Shown: piece after piece, positions 51,895-61,323 of the stretch
Numbering within the stretch: the first letter of the stretch is position 1
How the letters are laid out: every line of letters starts with the position of its first letter
From: Chitinophaga sp. MM2321
Lineage (GTDB): Bacteria; Bacteroidota; Bacteroidia; Chitinophagales; Chitinophagaceae
DNA: 64,000 nucleotides
Reading direction: 5' to 3'
Assembly (NCBI RefSeq): GCF_964033635.1
Contig: NZ_OZ035533.1
Span: 5,613,001 to 5,677,000, forward strand
Made by a program: the position numbers and the translations under genes
Notes under the pieces: model-generated
Told to the model about the DNA's origin: nothing
Database searches by the model: none
The model's input: only the letters and a program-made list of their open reading frames with translations

Positions 51895-53157
51895 CTATGT
51901 AGTTAAAATTTTACCCGGAACGCTATTGAATTCCCCGCTCCCCGGAATAAAGGGGAACCGGCGGATAGTGTCTTCAGTTAATGTAATTCCCAACCCAGGT
52001 TTTTCCGGTGGTAATATATAGCCTCCTTTCATTTGCAAAGAATCGCCAATTACCTCGGAATGTAAGGGACCGTATGCGGGCGCTACTTCGAGTATAATTG
52101 TATTCGGACAGGCGAAACCACAATGAATATTTTGCATTTGTGAGCCACCAGCTCCCCAGGCATGGGGAGCTATTTTCTGGCCACTGGAAGCTAACATGCC
52201 TGCCACCTGGATAAATGAACCTAATCCAGCGGTGAACGATGCATCAGGTTGACCAATCATAAAACTATGTTCATTGATGAAAGTCTGCCATTCGGAAACT
52301 GTTGTAAGGCATTCGCCTCCGGCGATCGGAGTGGTGGTTTCACGACATAGCTGGGCATACAAATCAGGTCGTGTATAATGCAAAGGCTCCTCAAGAAAAA
52401 TCAGGTTATATGGCTCAAGTTGCCTGGCTACAGCGGAAGCTGTTTCCAGGCCCCAGGTAATGCCAGGACTGTTTCCCATGTGGGCATCCAGCATGAGCCA
52501 AAGATCATCCCCAAAACGTTCTCTTATAAAACGAACCTTTCCCGCTTCAAAATCCGCAGCAGCATTGGGCTCATTTGGTATTTCAAATCCCTTGCCCTTT
52601 TCAAAGGAGCCTGCTCCTATTTTTACACCACGAAAACCCAGCGAACAATAGAATTCAATTTTCTCCTCGAGTTTGTGCAGTGGATAGTTGCTCGGTCCTC
52701 CGGTTGCATAACAGGGTAAAGCAGCAGGCATGGGAATCCCGGTGTTTTCGGATGCCGTTAATGGAAAGTCCTTACTCCAAAGATCCCTCATTAATTTGTA
52801 AACCGGCTGTCCCTCCATCTTACCTTTCAGATCCCATAATGCGGCTTCGATTCCCGCCAGTACAATTGCTCCTAAACCAACCCTGCACCAGAAATTTGCG
52901 CAATGATACATTCTTCTCCATAGTTCCGGAATATCATCTACGTTGTTCCCTATTAAAATAGGCTTGAAAAAATCAACTATAGGCGGGACCCCTTCAGGGA
53001 AAAAGTACCCGGCGTAAGTTTCTCCCAACCCAGTCAACTCGGTGTCTGTTTCAATAATAATAAATGCCGCACTTCTTAATGTCCTGGATTCAGACAAAAA
53101 TGGATCCAGTGTACAGGGTCCTGTTAACAGTATAGTCTTAACGTCAGTTATTTTCAT
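51895..53157 (-). CDS. enolase-superfamily (mandelate racemase/muconate lactonizing) sugar-acid dehydratase
   Basis: A 420-residue enzyme. The Mg ligands fit LWLMLDAHMG (Asp), IFLEEPLH (Glu) and IAGGECL (Glu), and the general base dyad is IGQPDAS (Asp) with KIAPHAWGAGG (His). The catalytic His and the VKIG strand (only one Lys of the usual KxK) place it with acid-sugar dehydratases or epimerases rather than enolases. The N-terminal cap (MKITDVKTILLTG) is typical. It would make a 2-keto-3-deoxy acid, the kind of substrate used by the HpaI-type aldolase in the locus. Confidence 0.87.
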   Translation of the reverse strand: MKITDVKTILLTGPCTLDPFLSESRTLRSAAFIIIETDTELTGLGETYAGYFFPEGVPPIVDFFKPILIGNNVDDIPELWRRMYHCANFWCRVGLGAIVLAGIEAALWDLKGKMEGQPVYKLMRDLWSKDFPLTASENTGIPMPAALPCYATGGPSNYPLHKLEEKIEFYCSLGFRGVKIGAGSFEKGKGFEIPNEPNAAADFEAGKVRFIRERFGDDLWLMLDAHMGNSPGITWGLETASAVARQLEPYNLIFLEEPLHYTRPDLYAQLCRETTTPIAGGECLTTVSEWQTFINEHSFMIGQPDASFTAGLGSFIQVAGMLASSGQKIAPHAWGAGGSQMQNIHCGFACPNTIILEVAPAYGPLHSEVIGDSLQMKGGYILPPEKPGLGITLTEDTIRRFPFIPGSGEFNSVPGKILTT

Positions 53158-53201
53158 CGCCGATTTTTCATTTTTTCTTTATCCTAATTTAATCACCTTC
53201 C

Positions 53202-54836
53202 TCAGGGTATATTTTCAAAGTATAGTGCATATACCCTGGCTTCACCACCATTGGGGTAAGATATCTTCACCGAAAAATCCTTGTTTACCTTAGCATATCT
53301 GTTTCCGGCCCATTTAATCTCCTGGTATAATCCTTCATTGACAACCAGGGCAGCATTCTTACCGGCATAACCAGGAATCGGCAAACCTGTTTTATCTAAA
53401 AGTTCCACTTTAATGGGAGCATCCTTACTAATGTTTTCTGCATTTAAAAGCAATCGTACTTTACCGGAAGTAATCTCTTTCTTCTCTATGATCCTTGTTT
53501 CAAAACTCGCGGTTTCCTCCTGGTTTCTGGTTGCCAGATATCCAAAACCATCTCTCCGCAATGTAACCAACCCAACACCTCCTCTTGGAGGATAACTAGG
53601 TTTGGTCATATCCCAGCTACCATACCATATGAATGTTTTATCTCCTACATTGGCAAAGCCTTGTCCCTGGATAAGTCCACCTTGATCCCATTCACCTTCT
53701 TTCCCTTTTGAAATCAATACATAATCCGCAGTTGGTTCCCGATAAGATATACCATCATTGCTCAACATGAGTCCCAAATCCATAGACCTGTCCTGCCATT
53801 TTGGTGCTCCATGCCACAGTCCATGAACACCAAGCAAAACATTACCCCTGTTCCAGGTGGAAGATGCAATATGAGATTCCTCGCCTTCTCCTACCGGAAC
53901 AACCTTACCACTCATTCCATTACGGATAAAGCTGTAACTCAACAATGAATCCCATTTAATTAAATCGCGGGAACGGAGAATAGTCATAACACGTCCTACG
54001 ATCTTGCCATCAGGCTGCCAAACAGTGGGGGAAAATACCTGACCTGGTAGGTAATAGATGCCATTCCAGCGATAGAGACCACCCTGTTCAAAATTGATAG
54101 CCGGCAGCATGAGGTCCTTTTCGAGCAGAAAGCCATTTTCGAACTGCATTGGTGTTTCAGCTTTCCAACTAAGTCCATCCGCGCTAAACAATACGATGGT
54201 CGTAGACCCCTTACCTCTGCCTTCGCCAGTACCAAGATGCGCCATCACTGTTAACAACATTTTGTAACGTTTACCAGGATTCGGATCCTTGGGCTCATGT
54301 ATCACGATAAGATGCACCCCGGCAGCAGCATCCTGTGGATCTATCTTTACCAGATTATTTGCTTTGTTGCCATTATGTTCTACTAAACCTAAATCGGGTT
54401 TGTGCCAGTTAATCCCATCCTCACTTTCTGCATAAGCAGGACGCAGCCCGGAAAACCCTTTTCCTTGTTTGATTAATTTCAACCCCTGGTCATCTGCAGA
54501 GATATACCACATTCTGAATTTTCCCTTATCACGGATCACCGAGCCGTAAAATTGTACTGCCCACTCATCTACTGAACCTTTCGGACCCCTTGCTACTACC
54601 GGGTTATTCGGATGCTTGTCCGGAGTAACCATCGTAAGCTTGAGATTCTTTTTCCAGGGTATACTATGGTCATCAAAAGCAAATAATACTTTTACGTTTG
54701 ATTCACCGTTTTCAGGAGGTTGCACGCTTAGTTGTGCCATCGAGATTTTACCCACGCCCAGCAGCAATGTCAGGATAAGTGCTATAGTTGATAGCCCCGA
54801 AGAATTAATTAATTTGCACTTTTTCTTTAGATTCAT
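53202..54836 (-). CDS. exported beta-propeller glycosidase-like protein, second member
   Basis: A 544-residue protein with a signal peptide (STIALILTLLLGVGKISMAQ). Blade motifs recur (FRMWYISADDQGLKL, AYAESEDGINWHKPDLGLVE, VLFSADGLSWKAETPM, LMLSNDGISYREP), as in GH43/GH32-like propellers. The C-terminal ~100 residues form a beta-sandwich (VRLLLNAENISKDAPIKVEL ... ARVYALYFENI). It resembles the protein at 42656-44107 in layout but not in detail. Likely a periplasmic or surface glycoside-cleaving enzyme; the family is unrecognised. Confidence 0.7.
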   Translation of the reverse strand: MNLKKKCKLINSSGLSTIALILTLLLGVGKISMAQLSVQPPENGESNVKVLFAFDDHSIPWKKNLKLTMVTPDKHPNNPVVARGPKGSVDEWAVQFYGSVIRDKGKFRMWYISADDQGLKLIKQGKGFSGLRPAYAESEDGINWHKPDLGLVEHNGNKANNLVKIDPQDAAAGVHLIVIHEPKDPNPGKRYKMLLTVMAHLGTGEGRGKGSTTIVLFSADGLSWKAETPMQFENGFLLEKDLMLPAINFEQGGLYRWNGIYYLPGQVFSPTVWQPDGKIVGRVMTILRSRDLIKWDSLLSYSFIRNGMSGKVVPVGEGEESHIASSTWNRGNVLLGVHGLWHGAPKWQDRSMDLGLMLSNDGISYREPTADYVLISKGKEGEWDQGGLIQGQGFANVGDKTFIWYGSWDMTKPSYPPRGGVGLVTLRRDGFGYLATRNQEETASFETRIIEKKEITSGKVRLLLNAENISKDAPIKVELLDKTGLPIPGYAGKNAALVVNEGLYQEIKWAGNRYAKVNKDFSVKISYPNGGEARVYALYFENIP

Positions 54837-54910
54837 TTTAATTCATTTTATTATTGATAATAATGTTTGTCCGATTTTGTTATTGAGATGAGCATGTTCA
54901 CCCTAATTGT

Positions 54911-54918
54911 CAAATATA
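54911..54918 (-). promoter_or_regulatory. -7 box TATATTTG upstream of the 53202-54836 gene
   Basis: The minus strand reads TATATTTG, an exact consensus match 75 nt before the start codon. A partial copy of the AraC-regulon motif (AGCTACTATCTT) begins at 54946, 28 nt away, inside the 3' end of the neighbouring gene. Confidence 0.45.
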
Positions 54919-54950
54919 TTTCCACCTTTCACAAGTCCGGATGATAGCTA

Positions 54951-55829
54951 CTATCTTGTCATGCCATATCTATCTGTTATCCATTTAACCGCCCGGTCTA
55001 CCGATCCCTTGGGAGTGCTATGACCTTTTGGCTCTGTCATTACATTTAATTCTACATCACTTTTTGATGAGGCCTTACTTATCTTTCTTGCCAATTCAAT
55101 CGCTTTATCTGTATCTACCCGTTCATCCCTGTCGCCAATTACAATCCATACTCCTTTTTGTGACAGCGAATTAATTTTGTTATCAAGATTAAGTGACGCA
55201 GGGATATCTGTAGCAGAAAAGCCCGAAAATTCCTTTAATGCCAGCAAGTCGGTCACCGGAGCAAAAGCAGCAACGGCTTTCACACCAGGCTCGGATGCAG
55301 CGAATTGAAGTGCTAAATAACCACCCCTGGAAGTTCCACACACGGCAATCTTATCAGGATCAGCATAGCCCTTTTTTATGAGGAACTTCAGAATTTCGCT
55401 CACGCTACGATTATTATCTTTTACAAAATCTTCCCCCCGCTTTGCGGCAACCGCCCAGCCCGTCAATCCGCTTTCAGCTGCTTTCCGGATTCTTTTTCCA
55501 TGATAAGGTATATCCAACGATACACATAGCCAGCCATATTCTTTCGCCAGGCGGGTCCCGCATTGTCTAAAATATTCACTGTTCAGCGTCTCATCTATTG
55601 TATTAGATAAAATAACTAATATAGGTTGTGGTGATTTTCCTTCAACATAACCCCATATACCAAAGTCCACCCCATTATCAGTTCTCATATGACGCACGTC
55701 TGTTTTCAGAGATTGACTGCTACCTATTTGTGTAATACACAAAAGCGGGATCATGATAAAACAGATCTTTGTCCATAAAGACAAAATGCCCTGATAAGTA
55801 TATATACCTATCTGTTTCGATTCAGCCAT
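54951..55829 (-). CDS. exported alpha/beta hydrolase
   Basis: About 292 residues from ATG 55829; the frame extends to 55925 but without homology. An N-terminal hydrophobic segment (WTKICFIMIPLLCITQIGSS) acts as signal or anchor. The nucleophile elbow is AVCGTSRGGYLAL (Ser in GTSRGG). The acid fits WIVIGDRDERVDTDKA (Asp) and the His MTEPKGHSTPKGS. It is probably an esterase or peptidase-like hydrolase for an acyl or ester group on the substrate. Two motif-bearing promoters lie upstream. Confidence 0.85.
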   Translation of the reverse strand: MAESKQIGIYTYQGILSLWTKICFIMIPLLCITQIGSSQSLKTDVRHMRTDNGVDFGIWGYVEGKSPQPILVILSNTIDETLNSEYFRQCGTRLAKEYGWLCVSLDIPYHGKRIRKAAESGLTGWAVAAKRGEDFVKDNNRSVSEILKFLIKKGYADPDKIAVCGTSRGGYLALQFAASEPGVKAVAAFAPVTDLLALKEFSGFSATDIPASLNLDNKINSLSQKGVWIVIGDRDERVDTDKAIELARKISKASSKSDVELNVMTEPKGHSTPKGSVDRAVKWITDRYGMTR

Positions 55830-55922
55830 ATTGATTTTCTTATTATTTTCATATCGTTTATGCTCGTTATTCACCCCGATCATTTCAATTCCGTGGACAT
55901 CAGGAAAGTAACACCACACAAC

Positions 55923-55989
55923 CAAAAATAGCCATACCAGCTACCAATATTTGCTACTATTCTTTATATTCCTAATACTTGTTTTCAGA
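55923..55989 (-). promoter_or_regulatory. promoter with AraC-regulon motif (copy E) for the alpha/beta hydrolase
   Basis: CAAAAATA at 55923-55930 is the reverse complement of TATTTTTG, a perfect -7 box. TGCTACTATTCTTTATATTC starts at 55952, exactly 22 nt away, and continues to TTTTCAGAT at 55989. Transcription would start about 85 nt before the ATG at 55829. Confidence 0.65.
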
Positions 55990-56236
55990 TTATTTTGCAC
56001 GTATAGGAAATGGGAGGGAGAAGAAATTATTTTAGTTTATTCAATCCGTAATTATATCTAGCCAGGCGGTAATTATTAAATTAATCTTGTGACAGCCCTG
56101 CCAGGAATCCTCTATCGAGCATTAATTACGTATACAAAGTTCTGAGTTTTCCGTGTCGGGATATCCGAAACTAAAATGAGCCAGCGATTGGAATCCACTT
56201 GTTAAAAGATTTACAGGAATAATTATACTGCTTAGT

Positions 56237-56304
56237 CAAAGTTAATATGCAAACAACCTTGCACTATGCTACTTTTATTTCAAATTATAATACTATTCTC
56301 CAAA
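56237..56304 (-). promoter_or_regulatory. promoter with AraC-regulon motif (copy B)
   Basis: CAAAGTTA at 56237-56244 (minus strand TAACTTTG, perfect -7 box) lies 23 nt from TGCTACTTTTATTTCAAATT starting at 56267, which continues with TAATACTATTCTCCA. It points the same way as copy E, ~315 nt further upstream. The intervening sequence has no gene I can recognise. The whole gap 55830-56433 holds these two promoters and nothing else visible. Confidence 0.55.
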
Positions 56305-56433
56305 AAGTAAGATAAGTTACTGTGCCTGGTTTTTAAGCGCAAAAATCACTCGTTTCATCCTTTAAAAAGCTGTATCGGAATCATCGGGAAACGTATGCTA
56401 CTGGGGAAAAGAATTTACAGGAATGAAAGGTAT

Positions 56434-57813
56434 CTATTGCGGCCCATGCACATCTTTTACCCGATGTATTAATTGCAGCAATTGATTACGGATATCATCT
56501 TCCGCCTGCAATTCAAGATGACAGGTACGACAGCGCCAGGTTTCATATCCCCCTTTTTCAATTTCATGGGCAGGTGGCACATAACCGATATAACCATTAG
56601 CCATACATATTGTAAAATAAGGTGTCCCGGCAGTTTGTGCTTTCAGCCACAAACCCGTTTCCGAAAAAAATTCGCCTCCCAGCGCACCGATCACGCCACT
56701 GCCAATGCTTATAGCTTGTACCGGGAAAGCAACCCTGTCCGGGAACTCATTCAATAAAACCTGTTCCCTCGCATAGATCTTATCAATACCATCCTGATCA
56801 GTAACAAGACGCTCATATATTGTTTCCCCTACTATTTTTTTTGCAGACATTAATTCATTAGCGGATGGTTTACGAACCCCCATCTGCTCTTCTTTATATG
56901 CAACAGCTATTGCAGGATTCACTTCCCATTGAATGTCTTTGACAGCCTGAAAAACTTTCTCTGCCAGATCGGAGCCGATCAACTCACTCTTTTTAAAATT
57001 TTCTTTGGGATAGCGGTCCGGCTGCAGGAAATCCCAGATATTGGCTTCACCACTGGTTCCATTGCTCATCATGCCAATAAAATCAGTTCCGGCATTCAGT
57101 TTAGCCGCAATTTGTTTTGAGAACACCCCAAAATAATCAGGTGTAATGGTACCATCCTCACAATCGCCTACATAGTGCATGGAATAATTAGCCAATACAC
57201 TGATCCATTTTTCATCCATCCCTTTTACCGCCAGAAAAGACAAGCTGGTATCTATCCGGGAGGCCCGCTTTTCAATATCGCTTTCATACCCTAACGGGTT
57301 CGTTTTTATAGTATCATTTCCACCTGTTACCGGATTATGTGCCACAAATCCCGGTTTCATAAAATAGCGCCTGCATACTACGTGCTCAGGGGCATCTACC
57401 ACAGCAAATGCTATTTTCGCCGGCCGCAGATTTTGCTGAGCCTGCATTACGGATTGTACAATCAATGCCGGCAACTTCTTTCTATAGGCCATATCCACCG
57501 CACACCCCAACAGATCAGTCACAGATCCTGCGGAATGCGTATGCGTACTTGAAATAAGAATATTTGCTGTCGGGATGCCTGTCTGTCGGAATATTTCTGA
57601 TTTAACTTCATTCAGGAAATCTATCTGCATCGCACAAATGTCTACCACAACAAGCGCCACAGTGGTGTGGGCGTCCTTTACAACCAATGCTTTGGCGTGC
57701 AAATTATCATGTATCTTTTTTGCATAATAAGTGATAAGATTACCATTAACAAGTGTACCCAAAGGTGGCGTAATATCAACTTGTGAGGCTCCCGCAGAAA
57801 ACAGCTCTTTCAT
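56434..57813 (-). CDS. neutral/alkaline ceramidase-like protein
   Basis: A 459-residue protein with the N-terminal pattern SAGASQVDITPPLGTLVNG, then ALVVKDAHTTVALVVVDICA and LISSTHTHSAGS. This is the layout of the neutral/alkaline ceramidase family domain, with its zinc-binding His pair (THTH). The nucleophile region fits MMSNGTSGEANIWD. No signal peptide is visible, so it may be cytoplasmic. Shortened relatives of ~450 residues occur in sugar-degrading gene clusters and may act as amidases or sugar-acid hydrolases rather than on ceramide. Confidence 0.75.
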   Translation of the reverse strand: MKELFSAGASQVDITPPLGTLVNGNLITYYAKKIHDNLHAKALVVKDAHTTVALVVVDICAMQIDFLNEVKSEIFRQTGIPTANILISSTHTHSAGSVTDLLGCAVDMAYRKKLPALIVQSVMQAQQNLRPAKIAFAVVDAPEHVVCRRYFMKPGFVAHNPVTGGNDTIKTNPLGYESDIEKRASRIDTSLSFLAVKGMDEKWISVLANYSMHYVGDCEDGTITPDYFGVFSKQIAAKLNAGTDFIGMMSNGTSGEANIWDFLQPDRYPKENFKKSELIGSDLAEKVFQAVKDIQWEVNPAIAVAYKEEQMGVRKPSANELMSAKKIVGETIYERLVTDQDGIDKIYAREQVLLNEFPDRVAFPVQAISIGSGVIGALGGEFFSETGLWLKAQTAGTPYFTICMANGYIGYVPPAHEIEKGGYETWRCRTCHLELQAEDDIRNQLLQLIHRVKDVHGPQ

Positions 57814-57861
57814 TAAAAAAAATTATATAGCCAGGAAATTATCTTATTAAGATACTATCTC

Positions 57862-58944
57862 TTACGCCCATGCTTTACGCAAAAACCTGAGCCAGTTTTT
57901 ATGGAATAGATTATCAATATCTGCTGCTGTATATCCCCGACGCGAAAGAATACCTTCATACTTCTGAAGGTCCGCGATGGAGTTTAAATCCCAGGGAGAT
58001 TGTTCCCGGCCAAAAATTCCATCCAGGTCACTACCAATACCCACATGCAGACTGTTGCCTGCAATCTGGCAAATATGATCCCAATGATCTACCAGATTTT
58101 CCAGTTTTATATTGAGTTGCCAGGGATCTGAAACTGTATCTATAAAACGGATATCCATTGCCCAGCAATCCAGCATACCACCAATGACCGCACCTCTTTC
58201 GATTAACCGTTTTATCTGATCATCGGTCAGTTGCCGCTGTGTTGGTACTATCTTTCTTGTATTACAATGACTGGCCCAAACCGGACCACTGTAGTTATCC
58301 ATTGCCTGATAAAAACCTTCATCCGTCAAATGGGTTACATCCAGGATCAGGTTCAGTTTCTCCATTTCTTTCAGCAATGCTATGCCGGCTGAAGTCAAAG
58401 GCCCTTCCATCTTAGTGCCAGGCGCATATCTTCCGGGACCAAAATGCGATAGCCCTACTGCACGTAGTCCGTAATCGTAGGCTTTATGTAAATAAGAAAT
58501 ATCAACGAACGAATCTGCTCCTTCCAGGCTTAAAATATAACCAACAGGTTTGGTTTCATCAGGGATAGCAGCATCATTCCATAAGTCCAGGTGTGCTTCC
58601 AGTCCTTCGAGATCTTTTACCTGGGTCATTTCTCCCATGGCTTCCATTTCTTTATACCAGGCCAGTTGCCCCTGTGTCATAGCCCATGCCTGCTGGGGAG
58701 AATGCCAGCCGGGTAAAGAACTCCCCGGCGGTGTAAACCGGGAAAGCTGGGTAGCCACTACCAGTCCTATTCCACCTTTTCGTAACTCCGGTAAACAAAC
58801 CGTTCCTTTTCCCCTATCCGGCTTATCTTTTAAATGCATCTCTCTTTGCCGTATCTCATCCAACGGACGGGATAGATCCCTGTTCCATTCTATTGCATTC
58901 ATGGACAGGTCAAGATGTGCGTCAAAAATGAATGTCTTACTCAT
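57862..58944 (-). CDS. membrane dipeptidase (M19) family hydrolase
   Basis: A 360-residue metallohydrolase of the renal-dipeptidase family. The metal ligands fit FDAHLDLSMN (HxD), SLEGADSF (bridging Glu), LDVTHLTDEG and WASHCNTRKI (His residues), and IGSDLDGIFG (Asp). No signal peptide is seen, so it probably acts in the cytoplasm. Bacterial M19 members cleave dipeptides, some beta-lactams or N-acylated D-amino acids. Here an amide-linked intermediate is likely. It overlaps the upstream dehydrogenase-like gene by 8 nt. Confidence 0.87.
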   Translation of the reverse strand: MSKTFIFDAHLDLSMNAIEWNRDLSRPLDEIRQREMHLKDKPDRGKGTVCLPELRKGGIGLVVATQLSRFTPPGSSLPGWHSPQQAWAMTQGQLAWYKEMEAMGEMTQVKDLEGLEAHLDLWNDAAIPDETKPVGYILSLEGADSFVDISYLHKAYDYGLRAVGLSHFGPGRYAPGTKMEGPLTSAGIALLKEMEKLNLILDVTHLTDEGFYQAMDNYSGPVWASHCNTRKIVPTQRQLTDDQIKRLIERGAVIGGMLDCWAMDIRFIDTVSDPWQLNIKLENLVDHWDHICQIAGNSLHVGIGSDLDGIFGREQSPWDLNSIADLQKYEGILSRRGYTAADIDNLFHKNWLRFLRKAWA

Positions 58945-59932
58945 TAATGCTACGATTGATAGTGGTTGACGAAACAGCGTTTTCCCTTTTATAATTGAAG
59001 GGATACTTCTCCATGATGCGCTGTATCTGATAACTGAATCTCCGGAATGTTTCCGCTAATTTTTTCGAATCGCTTTCCTGGTATTGATAAAGACCCTTAT
59101 TTTTTTCAGCCGGTCGTTTTAGTTTTTCAATGCTCTCAATAAAAAATTCCGGAATAGTGCTATCCTTCGATAATTCAGGGTTCAGGTCCTTCATCACGCG
59201 GCCATAACTACAGGCGCCACCCATCAGATCTATGTACCTGAAATTCCCTGCAAATGGCAAATAATATCCGGGGTCATTTCTGCATGCCCGGTCGATATCC
59301 TCAATAGAAGCATATCCATTGGATACCAGGAAAAAAGCTTCCCTGGTCATGGCAGCGATCATTTTTGCCCGGATGCCAAGACCACCGGAAACAATATAAG
59401 GATCTTTTCCCCAACTTGTTTTTGCAGTATCGGCCAACTGATCAACCAAGGCCATCTTATTTTTACCGGTAGCAATAATTTCAAGAAAATAAGTAGTGTG
59501 CGCAGGTTCGGACCAATTAAGTCCTATGATACGCTCCGGATAATGGCAACCTTCCTGCAAAGTGCTTAACGGAATACTTTCTGTATTTATCGCTATCACT
59601 GCATGCGCCGGTAGCTTATTTTCTAACTGCTCAATCAGTAATTTCTTCTTCAATACAGCTTCTTCCGTTATCACAATGGCCATTTTGTACGGCAGCTCAC
59701 TATCCAGTACATCTGTAATGTCCAGTAGCTTCCGGTTGATCACCTGCGCCGTGTGTTGCGTTAAGTCTGCATAATGAATAGCAATATTTTCTGCTGCCTT
59801 ATGTTTATTTTCCGTACATAATACTACAGCATATCCTGACTGTAACAAACACACAACAACGCTATACACCAGTTTCCCCTCTCCTACAATCAATACAGGT
59901 TCCTTCTTAATTCCATTCAATTCCATGTACAT
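58937..59932 (-). CDS. 3-hydroxyacyl-CoA-dehydrogenase-like protein lacking the catalytic His
   Basis: A 331-residue protein with the two-domain 3HCDH layout. The NAD-binding N-domain ends at INTESIPLSTLQ, with the C-terminal helical domain beyond. The glycine loop is altered (IVGEGKLVYSV instead of GxGxxG). The catalytic His, normally in GxHWxEP, is Asn (IIGLNWSEPAHTTYFLEI), codon at 59516-59518. It lies between the aminotransferase and the M19 gene with the intact paralog (61324-62298) nearby. It may be a degenerate enzyme, a partner subunit or a different-reaction member. Confidence 0.8.
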   Translation of the reverse strand: MYMELNGIKKEPVLIVGEGKLVYSVVVCLLQSGYAVVLCTENKHKAAENIAIHYADLTQHTAQVINRKLLDITDVLDSELPYKMAIVITEEAVLKKKLLIEQLENKLPAHAVIAINTESIPLSTLQEGCHYPERIIGLNWSEPAHTTYFLEIIATGKNKMALVDQLADTAKTSWGKDPYIVSGGLGIRAKMIAAMTREAFFLVSNGYASIEDIDRACRNDPGYYLPFAGNFRYIDLMGGACSYGRVMKDLNPELSKDSTIPEFFIESIEKLKRPAEKNKGLYQYQESDSKKLAETFRRFSYQIQRIMEKYPFNYKRENAVSSTTINRSINE

Positions 59933-59968
59933 TATTTATTTGAACATAAGTAATGCCCCACTCCGGAG

Positions 59969-61273
59969 CTATATGCCACTTAACACTTCTGATGCAATTT
60001 TAATGGCGTGCTCTATCTCTTCTTCCGTATGTACAGCACTGATATACCACAAGCCTCTTCCAATGATTCTTATCTTCCTGTCATGCATTCCTGCTATAAA
60101 CTTGCCTAGTTTAACGCGGTCCAGCGCCAGCGTATCCCTGTAATCATGCATTTCACCGCCGTCTGTAAAGCCCATGTGAAACATAGGACCAGGGCCCTGA
60201 ACAACCAAATGCTGGCCGTGTTTCGCCGCCGCTTCGCGCAATCCTTCCATCAGTCTTTTGCCATATTGAAACATGCGGTCGTAAGGAGCCTCTTTTTCCA
60301 ACACCTCAATAGTAGCAAGGGCCGCAGCAATGGTTGGATTACTTGCATTCATGGTACCTGCATGTATCACCTTCGCCTCTTCTATTAAGTTCATCCACTC
60401 CCTTTTACCCGCCACTACACTTATCGGGTAACCGCTTCCGAGAGCTTTCGCAAAAATGGAAAGATCCGGTGTAACGTTGAAGTATTGCTGCGCACCGCCA
60501 AGTCCCAGTCTGAAGCCAGTGATCACCTCATCAAAGATCAATGCCATTCCATGCTCATCACATAGCTCGCGGAGTCCGGACAGGAACCCTTCTACAGGCT
60601 GGATACAACCATTATTACACATCACGGGTTCTGTAATAATGGCTGCTATTTCGTTTTTATGTGCGGCTACAATCTTTTTAAGTATCGTAATATCATTCCA
60701 TGGCGCGATGATAAATTCATCTCTGGATTGTGCCGGCAAACCTGCCGTCCATGGGTGTACTTCCGGTGCTTCTTTACTGCCCAAAGCAGCTACGGAAGGA
60801 GCGGAAATTCCCCAGCACATATTGTCCAACCAACCATGATAATGGCCTTCAAAACGAAGGAATTTTTTGCGGCCTGTTTTAGCTCTCGCTACCCTTAAAG
60901 CTGTTTGCACTGCTTCCGATCCATCCAGGCAAAAGCGCATCAGTTCAGCAGATGGGATTAAGCGGTGGATGGTTTCTGCCAGCTCTATTTCTTTTATATG
61001 TTGCCCGGCAAACAATTGTCCCTGCTCTGTATATTCATGTATTGATTTCAATACATGTGGATGTGAGTGCCCCAATATCAATGGTCCCTGGCTCAGGGTG
61101 AAGTCCAGATATTCATTATCATCCACATCATAAATCCGGCTTCCTTTTCCATGTGTATAAAAGATAGCATGCGGATGATTATATTTCCTGAACTCTGAAG
61201 AAACACCGCCAGCCATTACCTTCTTTGCCCTTTCAAGCAAGTCGGCAGACCGGGTATATTTTATCTTTTCCAT
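59969..61273 (-). CDS. class III aminotransferase, GSA-aminomutase-like
   Basis: A 434-residue PLP enzyme. The N-terminal block GGVSSEFRKYNHPHAIF and YLDFTLSQGPLILGHSHP resemble glutamate-1-semialdehyde 2,1-aminomutase. The PLP-binding Asp is in LIFDEVITGFRLGLGG and the Schiff-base Lys in SIFAKALGSGYPIS. This position, beside dehydrogenases in a catabolic locus rather than heme genes, points to transamination of an amino-sugar-acid or amino-acid-type intermediate. Not a hemL. Confidence 0.87.
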   Translation of the reverse strand: MEKIKYTRSADLLERAKKVMAGGVSSEFRKYNHPHAIFYTHGKGSRIYDVDDNEYLDFTLSQGPLILGHSHPHVLKSIHEYTEQGQLFAGQHIKEIELAETIHRLIPSAELMRFCLDGSEAVQTALRVARAKTGRKKFLRFEGHYHGWLDNMCWGISAPSVAALGSKEAPEVHPWTAGLPAQSRDEFIIAPWNDITILKKIVAAHKNEIAAIITEPVMCNNGCIQPVEGFLSGLRELCDEHGMALIFDEVITGFRLGLGGAQQYFNVTPDLSIFAKALGSGYPISVVAGKREWMNLIEEAKVIHAGTMNASNPTIAAALATIEVLEKEAPYDRMFQYGKRLMEGLREAAAKHGQHLVVQGPGPMFHMGFTDGGEMHDYRDTLALDRVKLGKFIAGMHDRKIRIIGRGLWYISAVHTEEEIEHAIKIASEVLSGI

Positions 61274-61323
61274 TACAATTGAAATGGGGTTATATGAATA
61301 ATAAAATGCGCGAAAAACGATGG

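Noticed and set aside
59969..61273. hemL (glutamate-1-semialdehyde aminomutase) in tetrapyrrole synthesis
   Set aside because: No heme genes nearby; position in a catabolic locus with RidA and dehydrogenases favours another class III aminotransferase role.
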